From Vagococcus jeotgali (GTDB taxonomy: Bacteria > Bacillota > Bacilli > Lactobacillales > Vagococcaceae), in NCBI RefSeq assembly GCF_035918315.1, contig NZ_CP142146.1:1178001-1242000 (forward strand): a DNA stretch of 64,000 nucleotides, given 5' to 3'. Each line of letters begins with the position of its first letter. Position 1 is the stretch's first letter. The notes below the pieces were generated by a model. That model did no database searches, was not told the DNA's origin, and saw nothing but the letters and a program-made list of their open reading frames with translations. Below, piece after piece: positions 10,176 to 20,543 of this stretch. The position numbers and the translations under genes are program-made.

Positions 10176-10191
10176 GGGTTAACTCTTTTTT
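10176..10191. terminator. Right arm of the split bidirectional terminator
   Basis: GGGTTAACTCTTTTTT overlaps the ftsK stop codon and is the exact reverse complement of 8669-8684. With the IS in place the stem would need a 1.5-kb loop, so termination of ftsK and of the antiporter gene may be weakened. Confidence 0.65.
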
Positions 10192-12505
10192 ATTCATCAT
10201 TTTCAGTAGTTGCCTCTTCAGTATAGGTCATAAGCACCTTTCTAGGCTTACTTCCCTCACTAGCACCTACTACACCATGTTCTTCTAATTCATCAATCAG
10301 TCTAGCAGCACGGTTATACCCAATTCTAAAACGACGTTGTAAAAGAGAAATACTTGCTGTCTGCATTTCAATAATCAAAGCCTTTGCCTCTTCATAATAC
10401 TCGTCTGTTGACTCTTGTGAAGTAGCACTTGAAACATCTTCTGTTGGTATCATATCTTCTTGATAATCAGCACCTTGTTGAGTGGTAACAAATTCGACAA
10501 TATGCTCCACTTCTTCATCTGAAATAAAAGCTCCTTGGACACGAATAGGTTTATTTTCACCCATAGGCATAAATAACATATCACCTCGTCCAAGTAACTT
10601 CTCAGCTCCATTGCTATCGATAATAGTCCTTGAATCAATTCCACTTGAAACTGCAAATGCAATTCTAGATGGCACGTTTGCTTTAATTATCCCTGTAATA
10701 ACATCTACACTAGGCCTTTGTGTAGCTAAAATCATATGAATGCCTGCTGCCCTTGCCATCTGTGCCAGGCGAATAATAGCATCTTCCACTTCATTACTAG
10801 CTACCATCATTAAATCAGCTAATTCATCTACAATCACCACAATATACGGTAGTGGGGCTTTTTTGTCTCCTGTTTGCTGGTTATGTTTTTTTACCATATC
10901 ATTATAACCTGTCATATTTCTTACACCAAAACCAGCAAATAATTCATAACGTCTCTCCATCTCTTCAACTACTTTTTGTAAAGCTTGAGCTGCTTTTCTT
11001 GGATTTGTCACAACAGGTGCTAGTAGATGAGGAATACCATTATAAACATTGAGCTCTACCATTTTTGGATCAATCATCATAAGCTTCACTTCATTTGGTT
11101 TAGCTTTCATCAAGATACTAGAGATAATAGTGTTAATACAAACCGATTTACCACTACCAGTTGAACCAGCAATCAACAAATGAGGCATCTTAGTTAAATC
11201 TGCCACTGTTACATCTCCTGATATACTTCTTCCTAACGGTACTTCTAAAAGTAACTCTTCATGATTATCATCTGATTCGACAACATCTCTAAAGGAAACC
11301 ATACTTGTTGTTTGATTAGGTACTTCTATCCCAATTAGTGATTTACCAGGTATTGGTGCTTCCATTCTGATATCTTTTGCTGCTAAAGCTAAAGCTAAAT
11401 CATCTGTCAGACTGACAACCTTACTTACCTTGACACCAATTGCAGGTTGAATTTCAAATCTTGTCACAGATGGACCTAAACTTGCTCTGACAACTTTGGC
11501 ATCTACACCAAAACTGTTAAATGTTTTTTCCAAAACGGCTACATTTTTTTCTACCAATTTATATTCAGCCTGTTGATCAGTTAACGGAATGGCACTAAGT
11601 AATTCAACAGGTGGCAATTCATAATTTAGGTTTTCCTCGTCTGGTAAATCTAAAAACATAGGCTGCTCGTCAGTCATCTCATTAACTTCTTTTTGAGGCC
11701 GTTCTATCGTAGCTTGCTCTTTTTGCTTGTATTGATCTTGATAATTATCAATCTCCAGTACAGTTTGACCAGACTCTTCTTGGATAACTATCCCTTCTTC
11801 TTCCACCACTACTTGAGGTACTTTAGATACTTTATTATTTTCAGTAAGTTTCTTCTTCTCTTTCAGTTTTGACTTCTTTTTTTTTTCTTCAGAGACCTCT
11901 TGTTTCTTTTTATCAATGGTTGTAAATAAAGAACTACCCCATTCTGAAAATTTATTCATAACATCAGTAATACCAACATTTGCAACTAATAGAACCCCAA
12001 TAGTCATACCTAAAAAAGAGATAACATAAGAGCCTAATTTTGAAACTAGAAAGTAAGTTACCGTATATAAAAGAGCACCTATCATCCCACCACCTACTGA
12101 CTGGGTAATATTATTCACTCTCACATCACTAACAATTTTTTCCCAAGTTAAACCTAATATATTTGTACTACGACTAATTTGTTTAAAAAGTCCAATCTCA
12201 ATAAATAGTAAAAAGCTAAAATAAAAAACAAATAGTCCAACCATAATAGACTTTCGCTTAAATTTTGGGTCTTTCCCCATTAGAAGTATTAACACACCAT
12301 ACAATACTAAAAAGATTGACATAATAAGATACGTATTACCAACTAAAGCACGAAATACATTTGCAATAAACATCCCTAAAAAGCCTAATTTTAAACCACC
12401 AATAATGCCAAATACTATAAAGGCTATTCCAATAATAAAATAAGTCACTTTTTCATTTTGTTGTTTCTGCTTTTTCGTTGGTGCTTTTTTCTTTTTCTTA
12501 GCCAC
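10190..12505 (-). CDS. ftsK: DNA translocase FtsK/SpoIIIE
   Basis: Membrane-anchored ATP-driven pump that moves chromosome DNA through the closing septum. Four or so N-terminal membrane segments (first 200 residues) are followed by a charged linker, the motor with Walker [10 protein letters not shown] (about residue 445), Walker [12 protein letters not shown], and a C-terminal winged-helix gamma domain ([18 protein letters not shown]) that reads KOPS-like sites. I prefer the GTG at 12505, seven bases after GGAGG, giving 771 residues; the frame extends to 12565 but without a ribosome site. The stop codon lies in a terminator arm now separated by an IS. Confidence 0.93.
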   Translation of the reverse strand: MAKKKKKAPTKKQKQQNEKVTYFIIGIAFIVFGIIGGLKLGFLGMFIANVFRALVGNTYLIMSIFLVLYGVLILLMGKDPKFKRKSIMVGLFVFYFSFLLFIEIGLFKQISRSTNILGLTWEKIVSDVRVNNITQSVGGGMIGALLYTVTYFLVSKLGSYVISFLGMTIGVLLVANVGITDVMNKFSEWGSSLFTTIDKKKQEVSEEKKKKSKLKEKKKLTENNKVSKVPQVVVEEEGIVIQEESGQTVLEIDNYQDQYKQKEQATIERPQKEVNEMTDEQPMFLDLPDEENLNYELPPVELLSAIPLTDQQAEYKLVEKNVAVLEKTFNSFGVDAKVVRASLGPSVTRFEIQPAIGVKVSKVVSLTDDLALALAAKDIRMEAPIPGKSLIGIEVPNQTTSMVSFRDVVESDDNHEELLLEVPLGRSISGDVTVADLTKMPHLLIAGSTGSGKSVCINTIISSILMKAKPNEVKLMMIDPKMVELNVYNGIPHLLAPVVTNPRKAAQALQKVVEEMERRYELFAGFGVRNMTGYNDMVKKHNQQTGDKKAPLPYIVVIVDELADLMMVASNEVEDAIIRLAQMARAAGIHMILATQRPSVDVITGIIKANVPSRIAFAVSSGIDSRTIIDSNGAEKLLGRGDMLFMPMGENKPIRVQGAFISDEEVEHIVEFVTTQQGADYQEDMIPTEDVSSATSQESTDEYYEEAKALIIEMQTASISLLQRRFRIGYNRAARLIDELEEHGVVGASEGSKPRKVLMTYTEEATTENDE

Positions 12506-12666
12506 ATCTGCACCTCCACATTTATCTTCATTCATTATACTATATAAAAAAATTTTTTTCTCCATTTTTAAGCTCCAAATAGAAGTATAAAGATTAACAA
12601 CATATCATTATTTTTTTAACTATACTATCGTCACAAAAGTATTTATATCGTCATGTAGACGTAAAG

Positions 12667-12698
12667 AAAAGAGGTTAACTTTTCGTCAACCTCTTTTG
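12667..12698 (-). terminator. Terminator downstream of topB
   Basis: AAAAGAGGTTGAC and GTTAACCTCTTTT pair around a five-base loop with one mismatch; the minus-strand stem ends in TTTTC. It lies 17 bases after the topB stop. Confidence 0.75.
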
Positions 12699-12714
12699 CC
12701 AAAATTGAAAATAA

Positions 12715-14790
12715 CTATTCTTTTTCCATAGCTGCCTTTAAAGCAAGAGCTAAAGGACTCTCCATTTCTTCAGCTTGATTATATTTCTTCACAAGCTTTC
12801 TTTCTTCATGCTTCGACATTTTTTTCTTGCCTTTTTTACCCTTTTCAAGCTTTTCTGTATACTGACATCCGCTACATTTGAAATATGAGCCATTTTTATT
12901 TTCTAAAATCGCCATTTTTTTCTTACATTGCGGACAGCGCTTATTAGAAACTTTTGGATCTTTTCTTCTACTGTATCGACAAGAATCACTACTACAGACA
13001 TATATTTTACCATCTCTTGTACGTTTTTCACGTAATGGTGATTGACAATCTGGACATGGTTTGCTTGTTAGAGCATGATCTACATATTTATCTTCACTAG
13101 TTTTAATCTCATTAACCAAACGAGTTGTCTCTTTTTCAATTCCCTTAATAAAAGTATCACTTTTTAATTTACCTTGAGCAATCTTCTCTAATGATAATTC
13201 CCATTCTTGGGTTAGCTCTGGCGTAACTAAAGACGGATTCACTAGTTTTAACAATTGTTTCCCCTTTGGTGTCACACTTAATTTATTAGATTGTCTTTCC
13301 ATAAGTTCAGAGCTGATTAATTTTTCAATAATCTCAGCACGAGTTGCAGGTGTACCTAAATTATGTTTTTCCATACCACCTAATAGACTACTTTCTGATA
13401 AAGGCGGCTGAGGTGAGGTGACTTCCTTATTAATAATAAATTGTCCCTCTATCTTATCACCTACTGATGCTTTAATTGTATTCTTTGGTAACGCATCTTT
13501 TAATTTCCAACCAGCTTCAAGTACTCGTGAGTGTTTAAATATAAAAGTAGAATCATTGATAGTAGCTTCTATCGTTTCATGACGAGTGATATTGGCATTT
13601 AAAAATAAACCTAAGAAACGCTCAACAATCATTTGATAGATACGCATCTCATCATTATCTAATTTTTCAAGCCTTGCTACTTGCTCGGTCGGAATTAAAC
13701 CATGATGGTCTGTCACTTTACTATTCTGGAATACTTTTGTTTGTTTTACTACAGCACCTTGTTTAACTAAAGGTTTCACAATTTGTGGAGCCATTTGCAT
13801 CATAGCTGATAATCTCTCACTCATAGTTTGTTTCATATCAGTCGTTAGATACTTAGAGTCTGTCCTAGGATAGGTAACAATTTTATGAATCTCATATAAC
13901 CGTTGAACAAGAGATAAAGTTTTTTTAGCTGAATACTGATATCTAGCATTAGCTTCACGCTGAATTTCGGTTAAATCATATGGAAGTGGTGCATATTCTT
14001 TCTTTTCCTTAACAGATATATTGGTAACCTTAACTGGTTTTCCTTTAAAACTCGTTACAAGATTTTCAATATCTTGTCTATTTTTATATTGTTTTGGATT
14101 TTTTAATTGCAGTCTTCCCTTAACTCCCATACTCTCTAAATCAAGAGTGAAGTAATTTTCAGGTTTGAATGTTTCAATTTTCTCCTCTTGGCGGCGAACC
14201 ATTGCAAGAGTTGGTGTTTGTACTCTACCAGCAGACAGACTATCTTTGTATTTGACCGTCAAAGCACGGGTTACATTTAAGCCAACTAACCAGTCTGCCT
14301 CTGCACGAGCTAGAGCTGAAGCATATAGATCATCATAATCTTTTGCTGGTTTTAATTGATTAAATCCTTGCTTAATTGCTTTATCTGTTTGTGATGATAT
14401 CCATAAACGTTTCACTGGTTTTTTAAATTTAACATATTGTAAAATCCACCTTGCTACAAGTTCACCCTCACGTCCAGCATCAGTTGCTATCACTGCCTCA
14501 GAAACATCTTGACGATTGGCAAGTTGACTAATGGCTTTCAGTTGAGGACGTGTTTTTGGTAAAGGTTTAATCCCTACTTTTTTAGGAATCATTGGTAGAG
14601 AGTTCATCTCCCACTGAGCCCAAGCCGAATTATAATCCTCTGGCATCTTAAGTCCTAACAAATGACCTAATGCCCATGTAACTATCACATTTTTTCCCTC
14701 AATATAATTTTTAGTTTTATTAGTTGCCCCTAGAACTTTGGCTATATCTCTGGCAACACTTGGCTTTTCCGCTATAATTAACTGCTTCAT
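12715..14790 (-). CDS. topB: DNA topoisomerase III
   Basis: Type IA topoisomerase that cuts one strand and decatenates replication products. The 691-residue protein opens with the Toprim motif IIAEKPSVARDIAKVLG and the acidic DAGREGELVAR segment. The nucleophilic tyrosine is in the VTYPRTDSKYL motif near residue 310. Two C-terminal Cys4 zinc-ribbon units (CPDCQSPL...CSSDSC and CPQCKKKM...CSGC) are followed by a basic tail. The start overlaps the end of the DUF1033 gene by 71 bases, suggesting co-transcription from the promoter at 15132-15160. TopB rather than TopA is favoured by the N-terminal sequence and the lysine-rich tail. Confidence 0.94.
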   Translation of the reverse strand: MKQLIIAEKPSVARDIAKVLGATNKTKNYIEGKNVIVTWALGHLLGLKMPEDYNSAWAQWEMNSLPMIPKKVGIKPLPKTRPQLKAISQLANRQDVSEAVIATDAGREGELVARWILQYVKFKKPVKRLWISSQTDKAIKQGFNQLKPAKDYDDLYASALARAEADWLVGLNVTRALTVKYKDSLSAGRVQTPTLAMVRRQEEKIETFKPENYFTLDLESMGVKGRLQLKNPKQYKNRQDIENLVTSFKGKPVKVTNISVKEKKEYAPLPYDLTEIQREANARYQYSAKKTLSLVQRLYEIHKIVTYPRTDSKYLTTDMKQTMSERLSAMMQMAPQIVKPLVKQGAVVKQTKVFQNSKVTDHHGLIPTEQVARLEKLDNDEMRIYQMIVERFLGLFLNANITRHETIEATINDSTFIFKHSRVLEAGWKLKDALPKNTIKASVGDKIEGQFIINKEVTSPQPPLSESSLLGGMEKHNLGTPATRAEIIEKLISSELMERQSNKLSVTPKGKQLLKLVNPSLVTPELTQEWELSLEKIAQGKLKSDTFIKGIEKETTRLVNEIKTSEDKYVDHALTSKPCPDCQSPLREKRTRDGKIYVCSSDSCRYSRRKDPKVSNKRCPQCKKKMAILENKNGSYFKCSGCQYTEKLEKGKKGKKKMSKHEERKLVKKYNQAEEMESPLALALKAAMEKE

Positions 14791-15097
14791 TTGTTATGTT
14801 TTCCTCCATATTAAGTTTTTTATAGTCTTTTAATAACATTAATCCTCTAAATGCTTGTAAATCTTCATCACAGTCTTCACAAAAAATCATATCTCCCTGA
14901 TTCCAAAAAGCAACTAAATACGGATTTTTACATTTTGTTTCCTCAAAATCAATGGCTAGTTTTTTATTTAGCTCTAAAAATAAGTCTTCAGCTTCTTCCA
15001 GTGTGTCAAACTCAGCTTCTTCTATAATGTCTTTTTCCCAGTCATCAAAAAACCACCACGGTTCATCATTTCCATATATTTGAATAACTTGATACAT
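14720..15097 (-). CDS. DUF1033 family protein
   Basis: A small acidic cytosolic protein (125 residues from the ATG at 15097, which follows GAGGCGAAAAAG) with the pattern MYQVIQIYGNDEPWWFFDDW. Function unknown; the family is common in Lactobacillales, usually next to DNA-metabolism or competence genes. Here its 3' end overlaps topB by 71 bases. The last 25 or so residues lie in the overlap and look unlike a folded domain (VNYSGKAKCCQRYSQSSRGN), so the original stop may have been lost. GTG at 15115 is a weaker alternative start. Confidence 0.85.
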   Translation of the reverse strand: MYQVIQIYGNDEPWWFFDDWEKDIIEEAEFDTLEEAEDLFLELNKKLAIDFEETKCKNPYLVAFWNQGDMIFCEDCDEDLQAFRGLMLLKDYKKLNMEENITNEAVNYSGKAKCCQRYSQSSRGN

Positions 15098-15131
15098 CTT
15101 TTTCGCCTCTTTCACATAATCTCATACGTCT

Positions 15132-15160
15132 AGATTATTTGAAATATCAGAGATTGACAA
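15132..15160 (-). promoter_or_regulatory. Promoter of the DUF1033-topB operon
   Basis: TTGTCA (15155-15160) and TAATCT (15132-15137) on the minus strand are 17 bases apart, 35 bases before the start codon. Confidence 0.55.
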
Positions 15161-15217
15161 ATAATACGACTTAACTAGTTTATCTTTTGTTAGTTTGTGA
15201 AACAAGGCTATTTCATA

Positions 15218-15437
15218 TTATCTTTCTTTCAAATTTTCCTCATAGGCATGTAATGCTAATAAAACTTGTTCCCTATTTTTTATTATACATGTATACAAAT
15301 CCCATCTGTCTCTTATTATCTAGTGTAAAATCATACTGGCTAAATCCCGTTATCTCACCTAAATCTTTTGAAGTTAAGTGATACTGATTGACATAATCAC
15401 TTAACTTTTTTATGAATTCTCGGTTACGATTATCAAA
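15218..15437 (-). pseudogene. Frameshifted remnant of a small soluble domain
   Basis: The minus strand reads a 54-residue open stretch without a start (FDNRNREFIKKLSDYVNQY ... GFVYMYNKK) ending at TAG 15273. One added A in the run at 15276-15281 continues it as NREQVLLALHAYEENLKER to a stop at 15218. The composition is plainly protein-like. The stretch follows, in frame, the stop codon of the small membrane ORF at 15438-15599, so the two may once have been one gene with a 2-TM head and a soluble tail. I do not recognise the family. The 5' limit is uncertain. Confidence 0.5.
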
Positions 15438-15599
15438 TTAATACCAAACGTAGGCTACAGCTAACATGAATATACTGTTTAAAACTACTCCCCACGCATT
15501 CCCTTCACTAACAAATCGAAATAAAGCACTACCACCTACAATAGAGGCAAAAACAACACCAACTATGATAGAGATAATTTTACGGTTTAATTTCGTCAT
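15438..15599 (-). CDS. Small membrane protein, 53 residues, unknown
   Basis: ATG at 15599 follows AAAGGATGG at suitable distance, and a TATAAT box sits at 15625-15630. The product has two hydrophobic segments (KIISIIVGVVFASIVGG and WGVVLNSIFMLAVAYVW) joined by a short polar loop. It ends in TAA, directly followed in frame by the soluble-looking remnant at 15218-15437, so this may be the surviving 5' part of a longer gene. No family recognised. Confidence 0.5.
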   Translation of the reverse strand: MTKLNRKIISIIVGVVFASIVGGSALFRFVSEGNAWGVVLNSIFMLAVAYVWY

Positions 15600-15642
15600 C
15601 AGCTAGCACCATCCTTTAACCACTATTATACATCAATCTAAT

Positions 15643-15679
15643 AAAAAAAAGAGACTAACCTGGTGAGTTAATCTCTTTT
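15643..15679 (-). terminator. Terminator of the Mg2+ ATPase gene
   Basis: AAGAGATTAAC pairs with GTTAGTCTCTT (one mismatch) around seven bases and is followed by TTTTTT on the minus strand, eight bases after the mgtA stop. Confidence 0.8.
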
Positions 15680-15686
15680 GTATTGA

Positions 15687-18329
15687 TTATAGTAATTCTC
15701 CAAAACGTTTCACATATATTTTTTTAATAAACATAACAAGCACTAAGTAAGCAATAATAGTTACTGCTAAGAATCCCCAATAGCTTCCTGGTAATGGTAG
15801 TAAGCCTAAGTCTTGACCAAATGCAGTGAAAGGTAAGATTGTACCAATAGCAATACCTAGTGTTGTAATAGTTGTTAAAATGAATGATGCATTACTTTGA
15901 ATAAATGGTAATTTTGGTGTTCTTAATGTATGGATAACCAAAGTTTGAGACCATAGTGACTCTACAAACCAACCTGCATGGAAAACACCAATAAAGATAG
16001 CTTGTTGTTCAACACTTAATGTGTGATATGAACCACCAACAACAGCTGGACAAATAATAAAGTAAAGAACAGCATACGTTGTAATATCAAAGACTGAACT
16101 TGTTGGTCCAAGCCACTTCATAAATGAGCCAATACTTGTTGCATCCCAATTTTTAGGCTCTTCTAAATATTCAGGATCCATATTATCCCACGGAATCGAC
16201 ATACAAGAAATATCATAAATTAAGTTTAAGAATAGTAACTGTAGTGGCAGCATTGGTAAGAATGGTAAGAAAATACTTGCTACAACAACTGAGAACATGT
16301 TACCAAAGTTTGAACTTGCAGTCATTTTAACATATTTCATAATGTTACCAAACGTTGTACGACCAGCTAAAATACCACGCTCTAAAACCATTAAATCTTT
16401 TTCAAGTAAGATGACATCTGCTGACTCTTTAGCAATATCAACGGCTGTATCAACAGAAATACCAACATCTGCTTCTTTCATAGCTGGGGCATCATTGATA
16501 CCATCACCCATAAATCCAACCGTGTGACCATTTTCTCTTAGTACACGAACTAGACGTGTTTTTTGAGATGGTGTTAATTTAACAAAGATATTATATTTTT
16601 CTACGATTTCTTTTAATCCTTCGTCATTTAATTTTGCAATGTCACCACTTGAGATGATATCTTCATTTTCTAATCCAACTTGTTTACAAACAGATTTAGT
16701 AACTAAAGCATTGTCACCAGTTAATACTTTAACCCCTACACCATGTTTTTTAAGAGCTTCTAGAGCATCTTTTGTTGTTTCTTTTGGTGGATCAAGGAAT
16801 GCTAGGTAACCAATTAATACCATGTCACTTTCATCTTTAACTGAAAACTCATCAACTACACTTGGATTTGTTTTTTGAGAAACTCCGATGACACGCAAGC
16901 CATCTTCATTTAACTCATCAACTGTTTTTAAAACCGTTGATTTAATACCTTCTGTTAAAGGGACAACCTCACCTTTATACTCAACATATGTAGATACTTC
17001 TAGCATTTCCTCAATGGCACCTTTAGTAATCATTTGAGTTTTACCTGACTCATCTTCAATCACAACACTCATACGGCGGCGTTGGAAATCAAAAGGAATT
17101 TCATCTACTTTTGTGTATTTGTTAACATCAATATTTAATTCTTCTTCTGTTGATTCAATAATCGCTTTATCCATTAAGTTTTTTAAACCAGTTTGGTAGT
17201 AGCTATTAAAGAATGCATGACGTAGTACACGGTTATCTTCTTTTCCATCAACATCTAAATGATATTCTAAAATAATTTTATCTTGCGTTAATGTTCCCGT
17301 TTTATCTGTACACAATACATCAATAGCACCAAAATTTTGGATAGAATTTAAGTTTTTAATGATTGTTCCTTTTTTAGCCATTGTTGAGGCACCTTTTACA
17401 AGGTTTGTTGTCACAATCATTGGTAACATTTCTGGTGTTAACCCAACAGCTACTGATAAACCAAAAAGAAACGCTTCTAACCAATCACCTTTTGTAAAAC
17501 CATTAATTAAAAATACAGTTGGTGCCATGACCATCATGAAACGAATTAATAACCATGATGTTTTTGAAATACCAACATCAAAACTTGTTACTGTTTGTAC
17601 TTCTGAAACATCTTTAGCAATTTGACCAAATAATGTATCATTACCAACAGCTACAACCATACCGATTGCACTACCACTGACAACGTTACTTCCCATATAA
17701 GCTATATTTTCGTAATCTGTTTCTGATTGATACTCTTCAGTTGTTATCTCGGCACGTTTTTCAACCGGATAACTCTCACCTGTCATTGCAGCTTGAGAGA
17801 CAAATAAATCTTTTGTTTTAATTAATCTCACATCAGCTGGTAACATATCACCTGCGGATAATTTGATAATATCTCCACAAACAATATCTTCAATTGGTAA
17901 TTCAATTTCTTTACCATCCCGAAGAACAGTTGCTGTAACTTGAACCAAATCACTTAACTTCTCAGCAGCATTATTTGATTTCACTGACTGAACTAAAGTC
18001 ATAGTCCCACTTAAAATGACCATTGAAATAATAATTAAGACACCTGTTAAATCACGTTCTGGTACTGGTACAATCATATAATCAGTAATGAAAGAAATAA
18101 TAGCTAAAGCCAGTAGTACACTTGTGAATGGTGTAAAATACGCTTTTAATACTTCTAAAATAAATGGACGTTTTTTCTTGTGTGAAATCACGTTTGCTCC
18201 AAATTCTTCTCTTAAACTATCTGCCTGCTCTTTTGTTAAACCTTCTAAATTTGATCTGTATTGCTCTGATAAAAAGTCAATATTTTTTCTTGCATACTCT
18301 TCATATCGTTCTACTTGTGTTTTTCTCAT
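15687..18329 (-). CDS. mgtA: Magnesium-translocating P-type ATPase
   Basis: P3B-type ATPase that imports Mg2+ across the membrane. All hallmark motifs are present: MTGES in the actuator domain (about residue 187), the phosphorylated Asp in CTDKTGTLTQD (about 342) and GDGINDAPA (about 636), with membrane segments before, between and after (about ten). Length is 880 residues from the ATG at 18329, which follows GGGAGAAGG; the frame also opens from a TTG at 18359. Choice of MgtA over other P-type ATPases is supported by the M-box Mg2+ riboswitch in its leader and by the MgtA-like C-terminal half. Transcribed alone. Confidence 0.95.
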   Translation of the reverse strand: MRKTQVERYEEYARKNIDFLSEQYRSNLEGLTKEQADSLREEFGANVISHKKKRPFILEVLKAYFTPFTSVLLALAIISFITDYMIVPVPERDLTGVLIIISMVILSGTMTLVQSVKSNNAAEKLSDLVQVTATVLRDGKEIELPIEDIVCGDIIKLSAGDMLPADVRLIKTKDLFVSQAAMTGESYPVEKRAEITTEEYQSETDYENIAYMGSNVVSGSAIGMVVAVGNDTLFGQIAKDVSEVQTVTSFDVGISKTSWLLIRFMMVMAPTVFLINGFTKGDWLEAFLFGLSVAVGLTPEMLPMIVTTNLVKGASTMAKKGTIIKNLNSIQNFGAIDVLCTDKTGTLTQDKIILEYHLDVDGKEDNRVLRHAFFNSYYQTGLKNLMDKAIIESTEEELNIDVNKYTKVDEIPFDFQRRRMSVVIEDESGKTQMITKGAIEEMLEVSTYVEYKGEVVPLTEGIKSTVLKTVDELNEDGLRVIGVSQKTNPSVVDEFSVKDESDMVLIGYLAFLDPPKETTKDALEALKKHGVGVKVLTGDNALVTKSVCKQVGLENEDIISSGDIAKLNDEGLKEIVEKYNIFVKLTPSQKTRLVRVLRENGHTVGFMGDGINDAPAMKEADVGISVDTAVDIAKESADVILLEKDLMVLERGILAGRTTFGNIMKYVKMTASSNFGNMFSVVVASIFLPFLPMLPLQLLFLNLIYDISCMSIPWDNMDPEYLEEPKNWDATSIGSFMKWLGPTSSVFDITTYAVLYFIICPAVVGGSYHTLSVEQQAIFIGVFHAGWFVESLWSQTLVIHTLRTPKLPFIQSNASFILTTITTLGIAIGTILPFTAFGQDLGLLPLPGSYWGFLAVTIIAYLVLVMFIKKIYVKRFGELL

Positions 18330-18368
18330 TTTTTGTAACCTTCTCCCTAAATTTTTCAACTTGGGTCA

Positions 18369-18434
18369 TTATAAGTGGTTACGACTTAAATGCTCATATC
18401 TGGCTAATAGAAACAGATAGACAATAATAAACAT
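18369..18434 (-). CDS. Possible 21-residue hydrophobic leader peptide
   Basis: Between the M-box terminator and mgtA an ATG at 18434 opens a short frame encoding MFIIVYLFLLARYEHL and five more residues: one hydrophobic helix and a basic tail. The ribosome site (AGCGG) is weak. It overlaps the 33-residue ORF in another frame, so at most one is likely to be the main product. No homologue recalled. Confidence 0.25.
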   Translation of the reverse strand: MFIIVYLFLLARYEHLSRNHL

Positions 18435-18495
18435 GTTTACCGCTTTTCCACTGATACTGGCCCTTAATACTTCGACTCTGACTACTGTCGTCCAT
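18394..18495 (-). CDS. Possible 33-residue leader ORF upstream of mgtA
   Basis: ATG at 18495 is eight bases after a strong AAGGGAGAT site and lies just downstream of the riboswitch terminator, so it would be translated only from read-through mRNA. The product is polar (MDDSSQSRSIKGQYQWKSGK then HVYYCLSVSISQI). The ribosome site is the main evidence; coding status is not proven. Confidence 0.35.
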   Translation of the reverse strand: MDDSSQSRSIKGQYQWKSGKHVYYCLSVSISQI

Positions 18496-18576
18496 GTGTT
18501 TCCATCTCCCTTGATTGTATATATTTATAAAACAAATTAATAACAACAATATATCCTAATTTTTTGTCAAAATTCA

Positions 18577-18812
18577 CAAAAAAAGTCCTTTGCTGATTCC
18601 TCAACAAAAGACTTGGATTTATGTCATCACAAATAAACCATCAGATCTAATCGTTGAGTTTTAGCACTATACAACGTAAAAGTATCACTACTTTAGCTAC
18701 GTTAAAGAAAACCTTATATCGATAATCTCTGTTATACCCATTGGCGTCTCTCGACATTTTTGGGCAGTAGCCTATGTTTGTATAGGAGCCTCACCTAACT
18801 AATCTATTCTAT
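18577..18812 (-). promoter_or_regulatory. M-box (ykoK) Mg2+ riboswitch with terminator, upstream of mgtA
   Basis: The minus strand contains the conserved M-box blocks TTAGGTGAGGCTCCTAT, GCTACTGCCCAAAAATGTCG and AGAGACGCCAATGGGT in order, and ends with GTGCTAAAACTC. It is followed by an intrinsic terminator (AAGTCTTTTG ... CAAAGGACTT then TTTTTTT, 18577-18613). By the known mechanism, Mg2+ binding favours the terminator, so mgtA is expressed when Mg2+ is low. Family match is by conserved sequence blocks and gene served. Confidence 0.95.
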
Positions 18813-18864
18813 TTACAGACATCACTATAACTTATAAAAAGTAACTTGTCAACAACACTTTAAG

Positions 18865-20058
<1,194 letters not shown>

Positions 20059-20111
20059 TCAGTCCACACATTATAACGCTAATTTTAAAAAAATTCATCC
20101 TTAAAAAACAA

Positions 20112-20138
20112 AAAGAACTACCAAAAGGTAATTCTTAA
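20112..20138 (-). terminator. Terminator between the DUF1831 gene and mnmA
   Basis: AAGAATTACC and GGTAGTTCTT pair with one mismatch around four bases, followed on the minus strand by TTTTGTTTTTT. It may be partial, leaving some read-through into mnmA. Confidence 0.7.
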
Positions 20139-20146
20139 GAGTTATT

Positions 20147-20488
20147 TTAAGCTTTTTCTAAACATTCAAAAGCAATCAGATCATCCATAATAAAATAAAA
20201 TTGATCTTGCTTATCTTTATTTGCTTCAGATTTAAAAATATTCATAGCTTTTAAACCATTAGCTGTCGTGATTGACATTTTTAACGTTTGTAGATCTCTA
20301 GCGACAGTCATTTTAAATTTAGGACCTTGCTTTACTTGTGGGTTTAAATCAAGCGGTCTGCTAAATTGTAAATTCCCCGATGATGTTTCAGTAAACCCAT
20401 AATCTTTAAACGTATATGCTTTAGCTTTTGAATTAATCTTATAATGTTGTGGACAACCTTCCACTGTAGCTTTTTGTAGAAATGACAT
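20147..20488 (-). CDS. DUF1831 domain-containing protein
   Basis: A 113-residue cytosolic protein of unknown function, recognised from the pattern SFLQKATVEGCPQHYKINSK and its setting: in Lactobacillales this family lies directly after a cysteine desulfurase and before mnmA, as here. The ATG at 20488 follows AGGAGG by six bases; the frame opens slightly earlier. It contains two cysteines (positions about 11 and 109). A role in sulfur delivery for tRNA thiolation is plausible from position only. Confidence 0.85.
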   Translation of the reverse strand: MSFLQKATVEGCPQHYKINSKAKAYTFKDYGFTETSSGNLQFSRPLDLNPQVKQGPKFKMTVARDLQTLKMSITTANGLKAMNIFKSEANKDKQDQFYFIMDDLIAFECLEKA

Positions 20489-20543
20489 AATCATCCTCCT
20501 AAGTAAGTTATATATCTATTATAAAGAATAATCATCAAAAAGG

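Noticed and set aside
8669-10191. The 16-bp AAAAAAGAGTTAACCC arms taken as the true ends of the IS3 element
   Set aside because: They coincide with the stop codons of two convergent chromosomal genes and look like a terminator; the IS ends with TGTACCC fit the family better. Not fully excluded.
15187-15381. Plus-strand 64-residue ORF in the gap before mgtA
   Set aside because: The minus strand of the same DNA carries protein-like sequence (the decayed gene), so this is its shadow.
15372-15410. Hairpin AAGTTAAGTGAT/ATCACTTAACTT followed by TTTTTTA on the plus strand, read as a terminator
   Set aside because: No plus-strand gene precedes it, and on the minus strand the same bases encode the protein-like stretch KKLSDYVNQYHLTSK, so the stem may be incidental.
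18088-18427. Two overlapping plus-strand frames of 110 and 87 residues over the mgtA start
   Set aside because: They are antisense to mgtA and its leader, have no ribosome site and show cysteine/leucine-rich composition typical of antisense frames.
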